Below are positions 49,921 through 58,831 of a DNA stretch of 64,000 nucleotides, piece after piece. This DNA is from JAKQDH01 sp029558835. Its GTDB lineage: Bacteria > Planctomycetota > Phycisphaerae > UBA1845. The stretch is from NCBI GenBank assembly GCA_035356615.1, contig DAOQSN010000010.1, positions 1-64,000 on the forward strand, written 5' to 3'. The position numbers and the translations under genes are program-made. Every line of letters starts with the position of its first letter. Position 1 is the first letter of the stretch. The notes beneath the pieces are model-generated. The model was not told the origin of the DNA. It ran no database searches and worked only from the letters and a program-made list of their open reading frames with translations.

Positions 49921-50676
49921 CTACGCGTGTTCGGCCGGCGGCTCGGTCTGCGCGTGTGTCCGCCGCCCCCATGGACACAACACCAGACCGAGTACGCCGC
50001 ACACCAGTGCGGCATCGGCGATGTTGAACACCCATGGCCAGACGTCGCGCCCGCCGAGGCCGGGGACCCACCGCGGGAACTTCGGCACGAACTTGATGAA
50101 ATCCCGCACCACGCCCTGCCGCCGCAGCGACCGCACTTCATCGGCGGAAAACCGCTGTGCCTCCTTGCCATCAGGCCAGGCGCCGATCCAGATGTCTCCA
50201 CCCGGCGTGCCCTCCACGACGGTCCCGATCAACGTATGGTCGCCCGAGCCCGCTACGGAGACCTTCAACACGTCGGCCTTGATCCACGCCCGGTCGTAGA
50301 GGTTTCCCAGCGCCCCGGCCAGGATGAGCCCCAGGGCAATGTGCATCACCCGCTGCCGGCTCGAACTGCTCGCAAACAGATAGAACACAAACGCCAAGGC
50401 CGCCAGTGACGCCAGCACGAACAGCGGGACTTGCCCTGTAAACGACCCGAATACCGCCCCGTCGTTCATCGACCGCTGCAGGTCAACCACCCCGGGGATG
50501 AACGACTGCACCTCACGGTGGTTGAAATGGGCGAATACCCAGTGCTTGGACCACAAGTCCAGCCCGAGCAAGATCACCATCGTAAGCCACAAACGCAGGT
50601 GCGAATGGACATGCGCAAGCGCCGGACGAGGGGTGGGCACCTGGGTGGTCTCGGTGCAGCCGGGCGCGGCGTTCAT
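49921..50676 (-). CDS. lspA: LspA, prolipoprotein signal peptidase, with a large insert
   Basis: 251 residues, against about 165 usual. LLGLDLWSKHWVF, the SMNDGAVFG segment, GLILAGALGNLYDRAWI with catalytic D129, and WVFNIADAALV with catalytic D221 are present. The family normally has about 20 residues between the two aspartates; here about 60 extra residues (roughly 133-190, with TLIGTVVEGTPGGDIWIGAW) are inserted before VRDFIKF. The insert faces the periplasm by topology. The ATG overlaps the stop of the DksA-like gene (TGATG), so the two are coupled. Confidence 0.92.
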   Translation of the reverse strand: MNAAPGCTETTQVPTPRPALAHVHSHLRLWLTMVILLGLDLWSKHWVFAHFNHREVQSFIPGVVDLQRSMNDGAVFGSFTGQVPLFVLASLAALAFVFYLFASSSSRQRVMHIALGLILAGALGNLYDRAWIKADVLKVSVAGSGDHTLIGTVVEGTPGGDIWIGAWPDGKEAQRFSADEVRSLRRQGVVRDFIKFVPKFPRWVPGLGGRDVWPWVFNIADAALVCGVLGLVLCPWGRRTHAQTEPPAEHA

Positions 50677-51494
50677 CACTCGCGATCCAGGGTGGGCACC
50701 CTGCCCTCGTCACGCAGCCGCGCGTACTCGATGCAGTACTTGGCCCAGGGTTTGACACGCAGGCGCGCCACGCTGATCCGACGATGCGTCGCCAGGCAGA
50801 CGCCGTAGGTGCCGTTGTCGATCCGCGCCAGGGCCGCGTCGATCTCGCGCACCAACTGCTGCGTGTTGGCCAATAGCCCCAGCGTGAACTCCTGCTCCCA
50901 GTTGTCCGAGCCCAGGTCGGCCAGATGGATCGGCATCCCCCCCGGATTCCCCACGCCGCTGCGGTTTCGCCGCAGCGCCAGGTCGGCCATGTTCTCCACG
51001 TCGCCCGCCACTTCGGCGCGCTTCTGGAGCAGCAGACCGCGAAACTGCTCGAGTTGCTTGGGGGTCAGATGAGTCTTGGGCAGAGGCTGACCTTCCGGCG
51101 CCAGGGTCACGGGCGAATCGCCCGGCCGCTCTATGCCGACAGCGTCCCCACCCGCGGAACGCACGTCAGCCGGCGCTGCCCCGGCTCCGGGGCTGCCCGA
51201 CGAGGCTTCCGCCGTCACTTGCGCCGCCGCACGCCCCGCGACCCTCGTTCGCACGGTCGCGTCCCTCTTTGCCTGGTGGGACCGCTTGCCCGTGGACGGC
51301 GTCTTCTGGACCTCTTTTGCGGTCGCAGCGGGCTTCGGTGCGGAGGTCACTTGCCCGGTCTGGACTTGCTCGGTCGGAGTGCGTCTGCACCGCCGCGGCG
51401 TGGCCTTGCCACCCGCTCCCCCCGCCCCCTTGGGTTTGGAAGCCTTGGAAAGCCCCGGCGATTTGCCCGTCTTGTTGGCAGACTTCCTCGCCAT
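50676..51494 (-). CDS. DksA/TraR-like protein with reduced zinc finger and basic N-terminal tail
   Basis: 272 residues. The first 120 are Lys/Arg/Ala/Pro-rich and probably disordered. A coiled-coil part (LTPKQLEQFRGLLLQKRAEV) and a DksA-like finger follow: GTYGVCLATHRRISVARLRV, then PWAKYCIEY. The second and fourth zinc cysteines are replaced, leaving only two. DksA proteins bind RNA polymerase in the secondary channel; whether this one does is open. It is coupled to lspA. Confidence 0.8.
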   Translation of the reverse strand: MARKSANKTGKSPGLSKASKPKGAGGAGGKATPRRCRRTPTEQVQTGQVTSAPKPAATAKEVQKTPSTGKRSHQAKRDATVRTRVAGRAAAQVTAEASSGSPGAGAAPADVRSAGGDAVGIERPGDSPVTLAPEGQPLPKTHLTPKQLEQFRGLLLQKRAEVAGDVENMADLALRRNRSGVGNPGGMPIHLADLGSDNWEQEFTLGLLANTQQLVREIDAALARIDNGTYGVCLATHRRISVARLRVKPWAKYCIEYARLRDEGRVPTLDRE

Positions 51495-52060
51495 TCGTTG
51501 ACCCGCCCAGCTTGACCGCTGCGGCGCTCTCCTCGTTATAACTTCTTGTCTGACAAGGAGAAGCCACAGGCCGAGCCCCTGAGTATAGTTGGCCTATCCG
51601 GCGGTGTCAAGCCGTGTCGAGGCCGCAGGCAAGGGGACATGGTGGGGGAACCCTGGCAGGCCGGACGCAAACGCGACATACGCGTGGTGAGCGTCCGAGT
51701 ATGCCAGCGCGTCGGCGACTCCGTTGGGCGGCCTTGTCCCCGCCGACGGATGGTGCGGGGCAGTTCGGCCGCTGAGGCCGGGCCGCCTGTATCGGTGGTT
51801 GGCGTCTGCCGCGTCTCGGCAGGCGTGAGCGCCACCCGGCTCGCGGGGACACGGGGCCTCGGCACACGACCCTGAGGCGTGGACTCCCTCCGGTTGCGTT
51901 TCGGATGGTGGCAGGCCCCACCGCAGGCCAGCACAAACCTGTGACGGCCGATGAGTCACGTGTGGCCAGGGGCATGACGCGACGGACGGATTAGCCGCCA
52001 ACGGCCTCGATCCGTCTCCGAGAGTTCCTGCGGGGCGTGCGCGATGCCGGTGCGCCCGCA
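51495..52060. other. Intergenic region with an inverted repeat near the DksA-like gene
   Basis: About 565 bases without a supported gene. A perfect inverted repeat CTTGTC-T-GACAAG lies at 51545-51557, about 50 bases upstream of the DksA-like start, with TTATAAC beside it. It may be part of that gene's promoter or operator. Confidence 0.45.
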
Positions 52061-55000
52061 TCAATCCCCCCAGCGCGCATCCTGCTTCCGCTGGGGACCG
52101 GCCGCAGATCTTCTACCCCTGGAGTGACACTTCAGACTCAACAAGCCCAGAGAGGTCGCCAGCAGCCCGATCATGCCCATGGCCCCGCACGCCTTCGACG
52201 GAGTCGGAGGCTCGCAGTCTTCCGGATCCGTTCCATATGCGCACAGGTACGTCGCTGCTGCGGCGCGCCCGTCGTCGCATTCGCCGTCACTCCGATAGGG
52301 GCAGGGGTCCAGCGCCACCACGCCGGCGCAATCCTCCGGGTCCGTGCCGTACGAGCACAGGTCTGACAGCGATCCCGGACGCCCATCGTCGCACTCACCG
52401 TCGTTGCGATAGGGGCACAGCGTGGAATTACTGACGCAGACTCCTCCCAGGCAGTACTGGCCTTCGGGACACCCGGTGGTCGTGCAGTCGAGGGAGCCCA
52501 CCGGCACGCACTCGCCGTTGCTGCACGCCTGACCCTCCGGACAGACAACGTCAGCGCAGGGATTCGTGGACACGCAGGCGCCGTCCACACAAACCCGGCC
52601 GGGACCACACTCCAGGTCAGCACACGGGTCCGATGCCGGCTCGGCCCACTCCTCACACCCCGCGCCCGTGCAGACGTAGACGGCTCGCACCACCTTCGAC
52701 TGGTTCAGGTCGACGGTGAGCGTCGGATTCACGGGGGTATCCCCGGGTGCCACGCCCGACCCGGCCGGGTAGCCTGCCTGCTCACCCAACGGGGTGCCCT
52801 GGTGGTCCGTCCAGCCGTTGAACACCCACTGCCCGTAGGCGCCGGGTGCGGTGATGGACACCGCGGCCCCGCGCGAGTAGCTCCGCCGGAAGTCACCCAT
52901 CCCGTCATCCCGCCCGTTCAGGTCCGTCCTGCTGACTTCGAGGACCGGACGCAGTTGCAGGTTCCCGTTCTTCGCTACGGTCCGTACCTCGAGAATGGCC
53001 TTGTCCGACGCGGCGAATTCGTAGTCATAGTCCACGCGCAAGACCAGGCGCGCGATCCTCATGTCAACCCCGCCGTCCGCCTGGACGAGCTTGCTGACCG
53101 CCAGGTCGGCCCAGGCGGCGGGGCGCGAGTAGATCAACAGGTCGTTCGCGCTGGCGCCCGGCACGATGGCACTCAGAAGCGACTCGCTGGCGGCACTGGG
53201 GGCAAGCGCTTGCAGGGTGTCCGCAATGCCGTCGTACACGGCCCCCCAGGTGATCGCGTTGCCGCCGGTCGCCTCATTGTAGTGTCGAAACAGGTACGTC
53301 TCGCCGTCCTTCGTCAGACGCGAGATGCCGGAGTGACTGACGTTGATCGACATGCGCGCGTGGAAGCCGTAGGGCCCGGACGGGGTCACCTCGACCTCCT
53401 CGATGGCGATGTTCGTGATGCGCAGGTTCTCTTCATTGGCAAAGAAGAGGCTGCGCTCCACCAGGTTGATCCGCACCACCTCTCCGGCGTTGAGTCGGTC
53501 CACCTCGCCGAGCGCCAGCAGCAGGCGCGCGGACGAGCTGAACTCTCGACCCTGGCCGTTGCGGTACTGCTGGAGGATCTCCGTGGCGATATTCGACAGG
53601 GCATCCAGGTACAGGGCCGACAGGTCCAGGAACTGGTCCCGGCTCAAGCCGCCCGCGGCGTCCGAGCCGGCCGCGGCTGCCGCTTGCACGGTTGCCCGGA
53701 AGCGCTCCAGGACACCTACCAGGTCCCTCTCTCCCGGGTAAGGTTGCAGCATGCGGTACTCATAGGCTTTCATGAAGTGGTACTGGTAGAGGCGCAGGCG
53801 GTCCTTCGCCCGCTGCTCCATGGCGCGGGCGTACGCACCCACGCGCGGGTCGATTCCCGCGCGCCCGTCCTGCAGGCTGCGGTTGATGGCGTCCACGGCC
53901 AGGATGTTCTGGGTGATGCCGCCCGCAAAGTCGGCGAGCGCCTGCGTGGCCGTGGCCAGTTGCCCCACGAAGGCCTCCTTTTGGGTCATCAGGACGGCCA
54001 CCTGGTCCACGATCTGGTTGAAAGCCGGATCGGTCGCCTTCAGGCGTTGGAGTTCCGCCTCCACCTTGTCCCGGGGAGCCCCCGTGCCGCGCAAGGACTG
54101 CTTCAGTGACTCGAGGCCCTGCCCGATGGGCTCCGCGATGGCACGCAGGTTCTTCACGTACGCCTCGGGGTCACTCAGGTTGGCGAGGTCCAGAGTCTTG
54201 ATCGTATTCTCGAACTGCTCCGCCGACGCCTTGAACAAGTCCCCATTGAACTCCCGGCTGAGGTCTACGATACCCTCCACCGTGGACCACGGGTCATCGA
54301 CGTTGATGTTGCCCACGAGATCAAATCCCTTGCCGATCGTGCCCAGGGCGGGTTGGTACAACGGGACCACCTTGAGCAAGGCACCGACGCCCTTCAGGGC
54401 CTTCTTCCACCACGGAGTCCTGAACTTGTCCTCTGCCCGGCGCTGAAGATCGAGCTCGAGAACCTGCAGTTCTCTTTCCAGGTCGCTGATCTCCCGCGAA
54501 ATCTCGGTAGCCTGCGCCTTGAGTTCTCCCACCAGGTCCACGGTCTGCGCGTAGCGGGTGGTCAGCACCGCCACTTCGTCCTGAGCCGACCGTTTGGCTT
54601 CGTTGAGCGTGACGACCTTGTTCTCATGCTTGTCAAGTTCGCGCGTGATCCACGAGCAGGTATACAGGATGCGGAAGGCCCGTTCGATCTCCTGCTCGAA
54701 CGCCCGGTGCTCGATCTCAAACGACAGCATGGGGACCCAGCCGGCGGGATTGCCGTAGTAGTCGAGGTTGCTGGCCAGGCGATACAGCAACGCCTCGATC
54801 TCGTCCTGCGCCTGGTTGACGTCCGCTTGCTGCTCCGCGGAAAGGTCCGCCCAGTCCGCAGAGCCCTTGAGCGCGGCGATGATCATCTGGTACTCGCCAA
54901 GCGTCGCGCGCGCCTCATCCAGGTTCCCGAAGAAGTACAGGTCTCCGGCATGCGCCAGCACCATCCTCAGGGCCAGCGGGTGCAGCCAGGAGTATCCCGC

Positions 55001-56305
55001 CGGGATCAGCTCCGACCCGCCGGCGGCTCCCGGGCCGGTCGCCGTGGGGTCGTCCGTATCCAGCTCGAGTATCGTCGCCGGGTTGTTGAGGGTTACGCTC
55101 ACGCCGGTGTCGACACCGGCGTCGTCGCCGCTGGTGTCGGCAACGATCGAGAAGAAGTGCACCAGCTCGCCCTCCTGCAGGTAATGCACATCCGATTCCG
55201 TATTCCCCCACGAGCCGGTGTGGTCCTGGTACTCCACGTGGGAGGAAGTGTCGGATACGATGGCCACGATCGGACGGGAGTGCGTGTACACTTGGTAAGA
55301 CGTCTCTCCGCTGGCGTGCGTCCAGTCATGCTGGGTCTCAAGTGCGTCGAAGTTCACGCGCAGCCACAACTCCCGTTCGCCCCGGATCTCCAACCAGGCG
55401 TCCACCTCAACGTTGGGCCCGTGCCCCTTGAACTCGCGATCGCCTCCCGTGTGAGGGACCAGCCAAAACGGCGTGGGTGCCAGAAACACGCCGACCGACT
55501 TGAGCGTGCCGGCGCCGACCGCGGGCAGACCGCCGTCTTGCGAAACGTACGCGCTGACGTCGACGGTGGAGACGACGTTCCCGCCTTTGCCGGACGTCCC
55601 GAACGTGGGCTGGTCGGCACCCACGACCTCCCAGCCGTCCGAGCCCCGCAACTCGAAACGCACGGTGCTGCCCCCAGGATCGAAGGACTCGACGTGCAAC
55701 GTCACGGATCCGGCGTCCTGGCCGGTCAGCGTGCACCCGCCGATGTGTGCGGCGCCCGCCGGCGGCGTCGTAATCAACCTCGCCCGGTTGTCCTCGCCGC
55801 CACCAACGTCCTCGAATCTCAGACTCCGCGCGTGGATGACGATGTTGCCCCCCGGGACGTACACCGGGCTCCGGACGATCACGGATTCGGCGCAGATGAG
55901 AAGCTCCTTGATGTCGGCGTTGCCTTCCGCGAAGTAGGCCTCATAGAGACCATTGGCGTGCCCGGCCTGAAGAATGACCTGCTTGCCAATGATGGATACC
56001 GTCTGCGTCACCCGCTCCTGATAGTTGAAGCACTCGGGTGCACTGGCATCCACGGAGGAGACCACGAGGTAATCGCGGCTGGCGGGGTCCACAGAGATGC
56101 TGCCGCCCAGGCCGATGATCGCGTGTTCCGGCTCGAGGTCAGGCAGGTCGCCGAAATCAAAGTTGTAGGCGTCCGTCTGCCCGAGCGCGGCGAGCGGAGC
56201 AGCGCTAAGCACGATGATCAGCAGGACCAACCGCACCGCGGCGCCGGACAAGTCGGACACTGCCTGCCGGAAGTGACTGCGGGAAAGCATGACACAAGAT
56301 TCCAT
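52061..56305 (-). CDS. Very large exported protein: beta domain, hydrophobic-tipped helical hairpin, Cys-rich repeats and C-terminal membrane tail
   Basis: 1414 residues from ATG 56305 (AAAGGA upstream); an in-frame ATG at 56341 is possible. Residues 1-42: signal peptide. 45-430: beta-rich, unknown. 530-630: long charged helices. 630-670: hydrophobic stretch WWKKALKGVGALLKVVPLYQ onward. 680-870: returning helices, then LYQYHFMKAYEYRML. 940-1060: beta part LRITNIAIEEVEVTPSGPYG. 1145-1215: InlB-like B repeat (WVFNGWTD). 1225-1375: Cys-rich, with CPYRNDGECDDG and CPYRSDGECDDG duplicated. The end GMIGLLATSLGLLSLK plus a basic tail looks like a sorting signal. The order helix, hydrophobic tip, helix, beta domain recalls the channel and TcB-binding part of Tc-toxin A subunits. 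Function is not established. Confidence 0.7.
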   Translation of the reverse strand: MESCVMLSRSHFRQAVSDLSGAAVRLVLLIIVLSAAPLAALGQTDAYNFDFGDLPDLEPEHAIIGLGGSISVDPASRDYLVVSSVDASAPECFNYQERVTQTVSIIGKQVILQAGHANGLYEAYFAEGNADIKELLICAESVIVRSPVYVPGGNIVIHARSLRFEDVGGGEDNRARLITTPPAGAAHIGGCTLTGQDAGSVTLHVESFDPGGSTVRFELRGSDGWEVVGADQPTFGTSGKGGNVVSTVDVSAYVSQDGGLPAVGAGTLKSVGVFLAPTPFWLVPHTGGDREFKGHGPNVEVDAWLEIRGERELWLRVNFDALETQHDWTHASGETSYQVYTHSRPIVAIVSDTSSHVEYQDHTGSWGNTESDVHYLQEGELVHFFSIVADTSGDDAGVDTGVSVTLNNPATILELDTDDPTATGPGAAGGSELIPAGYSWLHPLALRMVLAHAGDLYFFGNLDEARATLGEYQMIIAALKGSADWADLSAEQQADVNQAQDEIEALLYRLASNLDYYGNPAGWVPMLSFEIEHRAFEQEIERAFRILYTCSWITRELDKHENKVVTLNEAKRSAQDEVAVLTTRYAQTVDLVGELKAQATEISREISDLERELQVLELDLQRRAEDKFRTPWWKKALKGVGALLKVVPLYQPALGTIGKGFDLVGNINVDDPWSTVEGIVDLSREFNGDLFKASAEQFENTIKTLDLANLSDPEAYVKNLRAIAEPIGQGLESLKQSLRGTGAPRDKVEAELQRLKATDPAFNQIVDQVAVLMTQKEAFVGQLATATQALADFAGGITQNILAVDAINRSLQDGRAGIDPRVGAYARAMEQRAKDRLRLYQYHFMKAYEYRMLQPYPGERDLVGVLERFRATVQAAAAAGSDAAGGLSRDQFLDLSALYLDALSNIATEILQQYRNGQGREFSSSARLLLALGEVDRLNAGEVVRINLVERSLFFANEENLRITNIAIEEVEVTPSGPYGFHARMSINVSHSGISRLTKDGETYLFRHYNEATGGNAITWGAVYDGIADTLQALAPSAASESLLSAIVPGASANDLLIYSRPAAWADLAVSKLVQADGGVDMRIARLVLRVDYDYEFAASDKAILEVRTVAKNGNLQLRPVLEVSRTDLNGRDDGMGDFRRSYSRGAAVSITAPGAYGQWVFNGWTDHQGTPLGEQAGYPAGSGVAPGDTPVNPTLTVDLNQSKVVRAVYVCTGAGCEEWAEPASDPCADLECGPGRVCVDGACVSTNPCADVVCPEGQACSNGECVPVGSLDCTTTGCPEGQYCLGGVCVSNSTLCPYRNDGECDDGRPGSLSDLCSYGTDPEDCAGVVALDPCPYRSDGECDDGRAAAATYLCAYGTDPEDCEPPTPSKACGAMGMIGLLATSLGLLSLKCHSRGRRSAAGPQRKQDARWGD

Positions 56306-56695
56306 CTGCGCCGGTCCTTTCTCGTAAGAAAGCCACAGCATGAAGTACCTGGGTTCGGATGTTCGTGTATGATGCGGTGGGACCGCGCCATGCTTGTGCG
56401 CTCATACCGGTCCCCCCTCAGGGGTCGCGAGAACGACGATAAAGAACACGTGTGATCCCCACCGCCAGGAAGCAGTATTGTGGACTCACCGCGCAAGCCG
56501 CACCGGTCCCGGGCAGCTTCCCAGGCAGGACTCCGCACGGCGCGAGATCCAAGTTGCGATTATAAGAAAGCGGCGTGGTCGGATCAAGAGGACTGCGTGC
56601 TTCTTCCCCTGAGCGAGGGCCCGTTGCGGGCTGCCGCACGAGTGGCCGGCGCCGCTTCTTCCGCGGGGGGCCGGCGCTACTTCTTCCGCGGGATG
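56306..56695. other. Intergenic region with a direct repeat related to family C
   Basis: About 390 bases without a supported gene. GGCCGGCGC followed by CTTCTTCCGCGGG-type sequence occurs twice in direct orientation (56644-56667 and 56669-56692). The second unit shares 20 bases with the family C copy at 27182. Confidence 0.5.
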
Positions 56696-58537
56696 CTACG
56701 GCCGTGACGCGGCCGCGCCATCCCCTCCGGACGAGAAGATGACCTCGACTAACGTGTCCTCAAGCAGAGTATCCGGCAGGTGCACCAGCAGGTCACCGTG
56801 GCGGTCACGCGTCACTTCCTCCACCAACCGCTGGTCCACATACACCCACGCTTGCCGACCGGGCTCCTGCAAAACCCGAAACCTGGGATTCATGGCTGCT
56901 TGCTGGTCTACCGTGAACCGGACCTGATGATTGAGCGGCGTGATGACATAGCACCCCGAGGCGGGGTCGAAACCGGTGGGGTCCACCGGTGTGCCGGCCT
57001 CCTCGGTCGTGGCGGGGCGACCCGTCTGGAACCGCAACAGTGGCGGGCGCACATACGAGCCGGCGCGCAGCGGCAAGTTCTCCAGCGTCGCGTCGCCTGC
57101 TGTCGCCAGCGCAATCATGCACGGTGCGCCCCAGACCTCGCCCAGCGAAGACTCCGCGGTCGCCACGGCCAGGGCGTGCAAGGTCGTCCCGTCCGTTTGG
57201 GTCGTCATCCGCCCGAACAGCTCAGCGCGGGCGACTGCATACGCCAGCCCCGTGCCCTCGGCCCGTGATGACTGAAGTGTGGCCCAGACGCCCGCCGGTG
57301 CCGGCGCCGCCGCCGCCTGTCGCCACGTCCCGGCCGGCGGGTCCATCCGACAATTGGCCCCCCCCGACATGCTGACCGCCAGGCCCGGCGACACCCCCTC
57401 CTGCGCCGGCACCGACCCTGATACCGCCACGTCCACGTACACTTGCCCGCCAGCGTAGACTGTGTAGATCCAGCGTACGCGCGGCTCCCGGCTGACCGGG
57501 GCCGTCGCCTCCGCTCCGCGCGCGCCGCTCGGACCGGCAGCCCCCGACCCCTCGGGTGACGGCAGCCACCAGGTGCACTCGACCACGACGCGCTCCCGCG
57601 ACATCTCCAGAACCTGCTGCCGCCCACTCACGCTGGAGTCAGGTCGGATGAACGCCGGCTCCACGGTCGCACCATCCGGGCCCGTCCGCACCGTAACCAC
57701 CGTCGGGCCCAGGCTGGTGCCCTCGACCAGGTTGTGCAGGCGTTGCGGATCGCCGGTCAGGTTGAACCAGCGCACGATTTGCCCGTTGCCGAAAGTCAGC
57801 TCGAAGCGTCCCCCCGCGCCGACATTCCAGCGCCGGCCGACACGCTGCACGTACAGCTCACCGGCGGTATTGGCCGGATCGCCGAAAACGCTCTCCCGGG
57901 CGCCGGCCAGGAAGATGTCATCGACCCACAAGTTCACCGGGTACGCGGGCGCCCGGATTGTCAGTTGCAGCGCCCGAATGTCATCGAGTGGCACTTGCTC
58001 CCCGATCTCCGCGAGGTCCAGCCGGAACAGCGTCCAGTCGGTACCTGCCGTCAGCGCCGTCTCCGCCGAGCATTGCCGCGACCCGCTGCCGGCGCTGACC
58101 GCCAGGTCCGCCCGGATGCCCGGCGCGTCGGCCCGCAGCCGCAGCAGCAGCAGGTCATAGTCCCGCCAGTCACGCGGCAGGAACCACTCGGCGCTCGTCT
58201 GGTTGCCGGCCAGCACGGCGTCATAGCCGTTGCCGGCCGTGAAGCGCAGACACGCCGAACCGGTGTCGCTCGGGGCCCCATGCGGATCCAGCGTGCAGGC
58301 GGCCTCGGCACTGGCGGCCGCACAGCGGAACATCCCCATCTGCCGGGCGTCCTCGAAGTCCGCCAGCACGACAAACCGCCCGCCGCGCAGCTCCGGATAC
58401 GTCCGGACGAAGCGATCAGTCTGCGTCGGCCCGGTCGCCTCGCGCGCTCCCGGCGCGGCGCAGCCTGAAAGTGCCACGACGACCACGAGACTAAGCCCGA
58501 AGTTCGCACAGAGTATTCGCCTGCGGGTGCCATTCAT
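56696..58537 (-). CDS. Large lipoprotein with a carbohydrate-binding-like N-terminal domain
   Basis: 613 residues from ATG 58537. The signal LSLVVVVALSGCAAP has a clear lipobox. Residues about 45-220 form a jelly-roll-like region: RFVVLADFEDARQMG, DYDLLLLRLRADAPGI, DWTLFRLDLAEIGEQVPLDD and NLWVDDIFLAG, as in carbohydrate-binding modules of glycosidases. The rest is beta-rich (WIYTVYAGGQVYVDVAVSG, YVITPLNHQVRFTVDQ) with no catalytic motif recognised. It is divergent from the sigma factor gene; the two may share regulation. Confidence 0.65.
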   Translation of the reverse strand: MNGTRRRILCANFGLSLVVVVALSGCAAPGAREATGPTQTDRFVRTYPELRGGRFVVLADFEDARQMGMFRCAAASAEAACTLDPHGAPSDTGSACLRFTAGNGYDAVLAGNQTSAEWFLPRDWRDYDLLLLRLRADAPGIRADLAVSAGSGSRQCSAETALTAGTDWTLFRLDLAEIGEQVPLDDIRALQLTIRAPAYPVNLWVDDIFLAGARESVFGDPANTAGELYVQRVGRRWNVGAGGRFELTFGNGQIVRWFNLTGDPQRLHNLVEGTSLGPTVVTVRTGPDGATVEPAFIRPDSSVSGRQQVLEMSRERVVVECTWWLPSPEGSGAAGPSGARGAEATAPVSREPRVRWIYTVYAGGQVYVDVAVSGSVPAQEGVSPGLAVSMSGGANCRMDPPAGTWRQAAAAPAPAGVWATLQSSRAEGTGLAYAVARAELFGRMTTQTDGTTLHALAVATAESSLGEVWGAPCMIALATAGDATLENLPLRAGSYVRPPLLRFQTGRPATTEEAGTPVDPTGFDPASGCYVITPLNHQVRFTVDQQAAMNPRFRVLQEPGRQAWVYVDQRLVEEVTRDRHGDLLVHLPDTLLEDTLVEVIFSSGGDGAAASRP

Positions 58538-58831
58538 CGCGGACAGCGTAAACCGGGTTGACGTGGCTGGCAACCGACCGGATCGGCGAGTCTGAGCCGC
58601 CGGCCACACCGGCGTCCTGCGGCGCACGCCACGCTTTGCGAGTCCTCGACCGCAGCGGGGGGGCGCAGGGGAACATAGGCGCAGGGGGCAGTTGGCGGCG
58701 GCATTTCGCTGGACTTCCTGCATACCATTTCGGTACGATAGACTGGAGAAGATTGCCGCTTGCCAAGCGACCGGGTTCCTGCTACCGCGGCACGCGTCGG
58801 CGCGGCACATGGGGGGGAGGACGCTGCTTCC

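Noticed and set aside
49921..50676. Frameshift or fusion explaining the long LspA
   Set aside because: The frame is continuous, both catalytic aspartates are in place and the extra residues have normal composition, so a true insert is the simpler reading.
52802..56455. Long plus-strand open frames (435 and 700 residues) opposite the giant exported protein
   Set aside because: Their composition (His/Arg/Gln-rich, no domains, no signal) is typical of antisense frames in GC-rich genes; the minus strand has a signal peptide and recognisable repeats.
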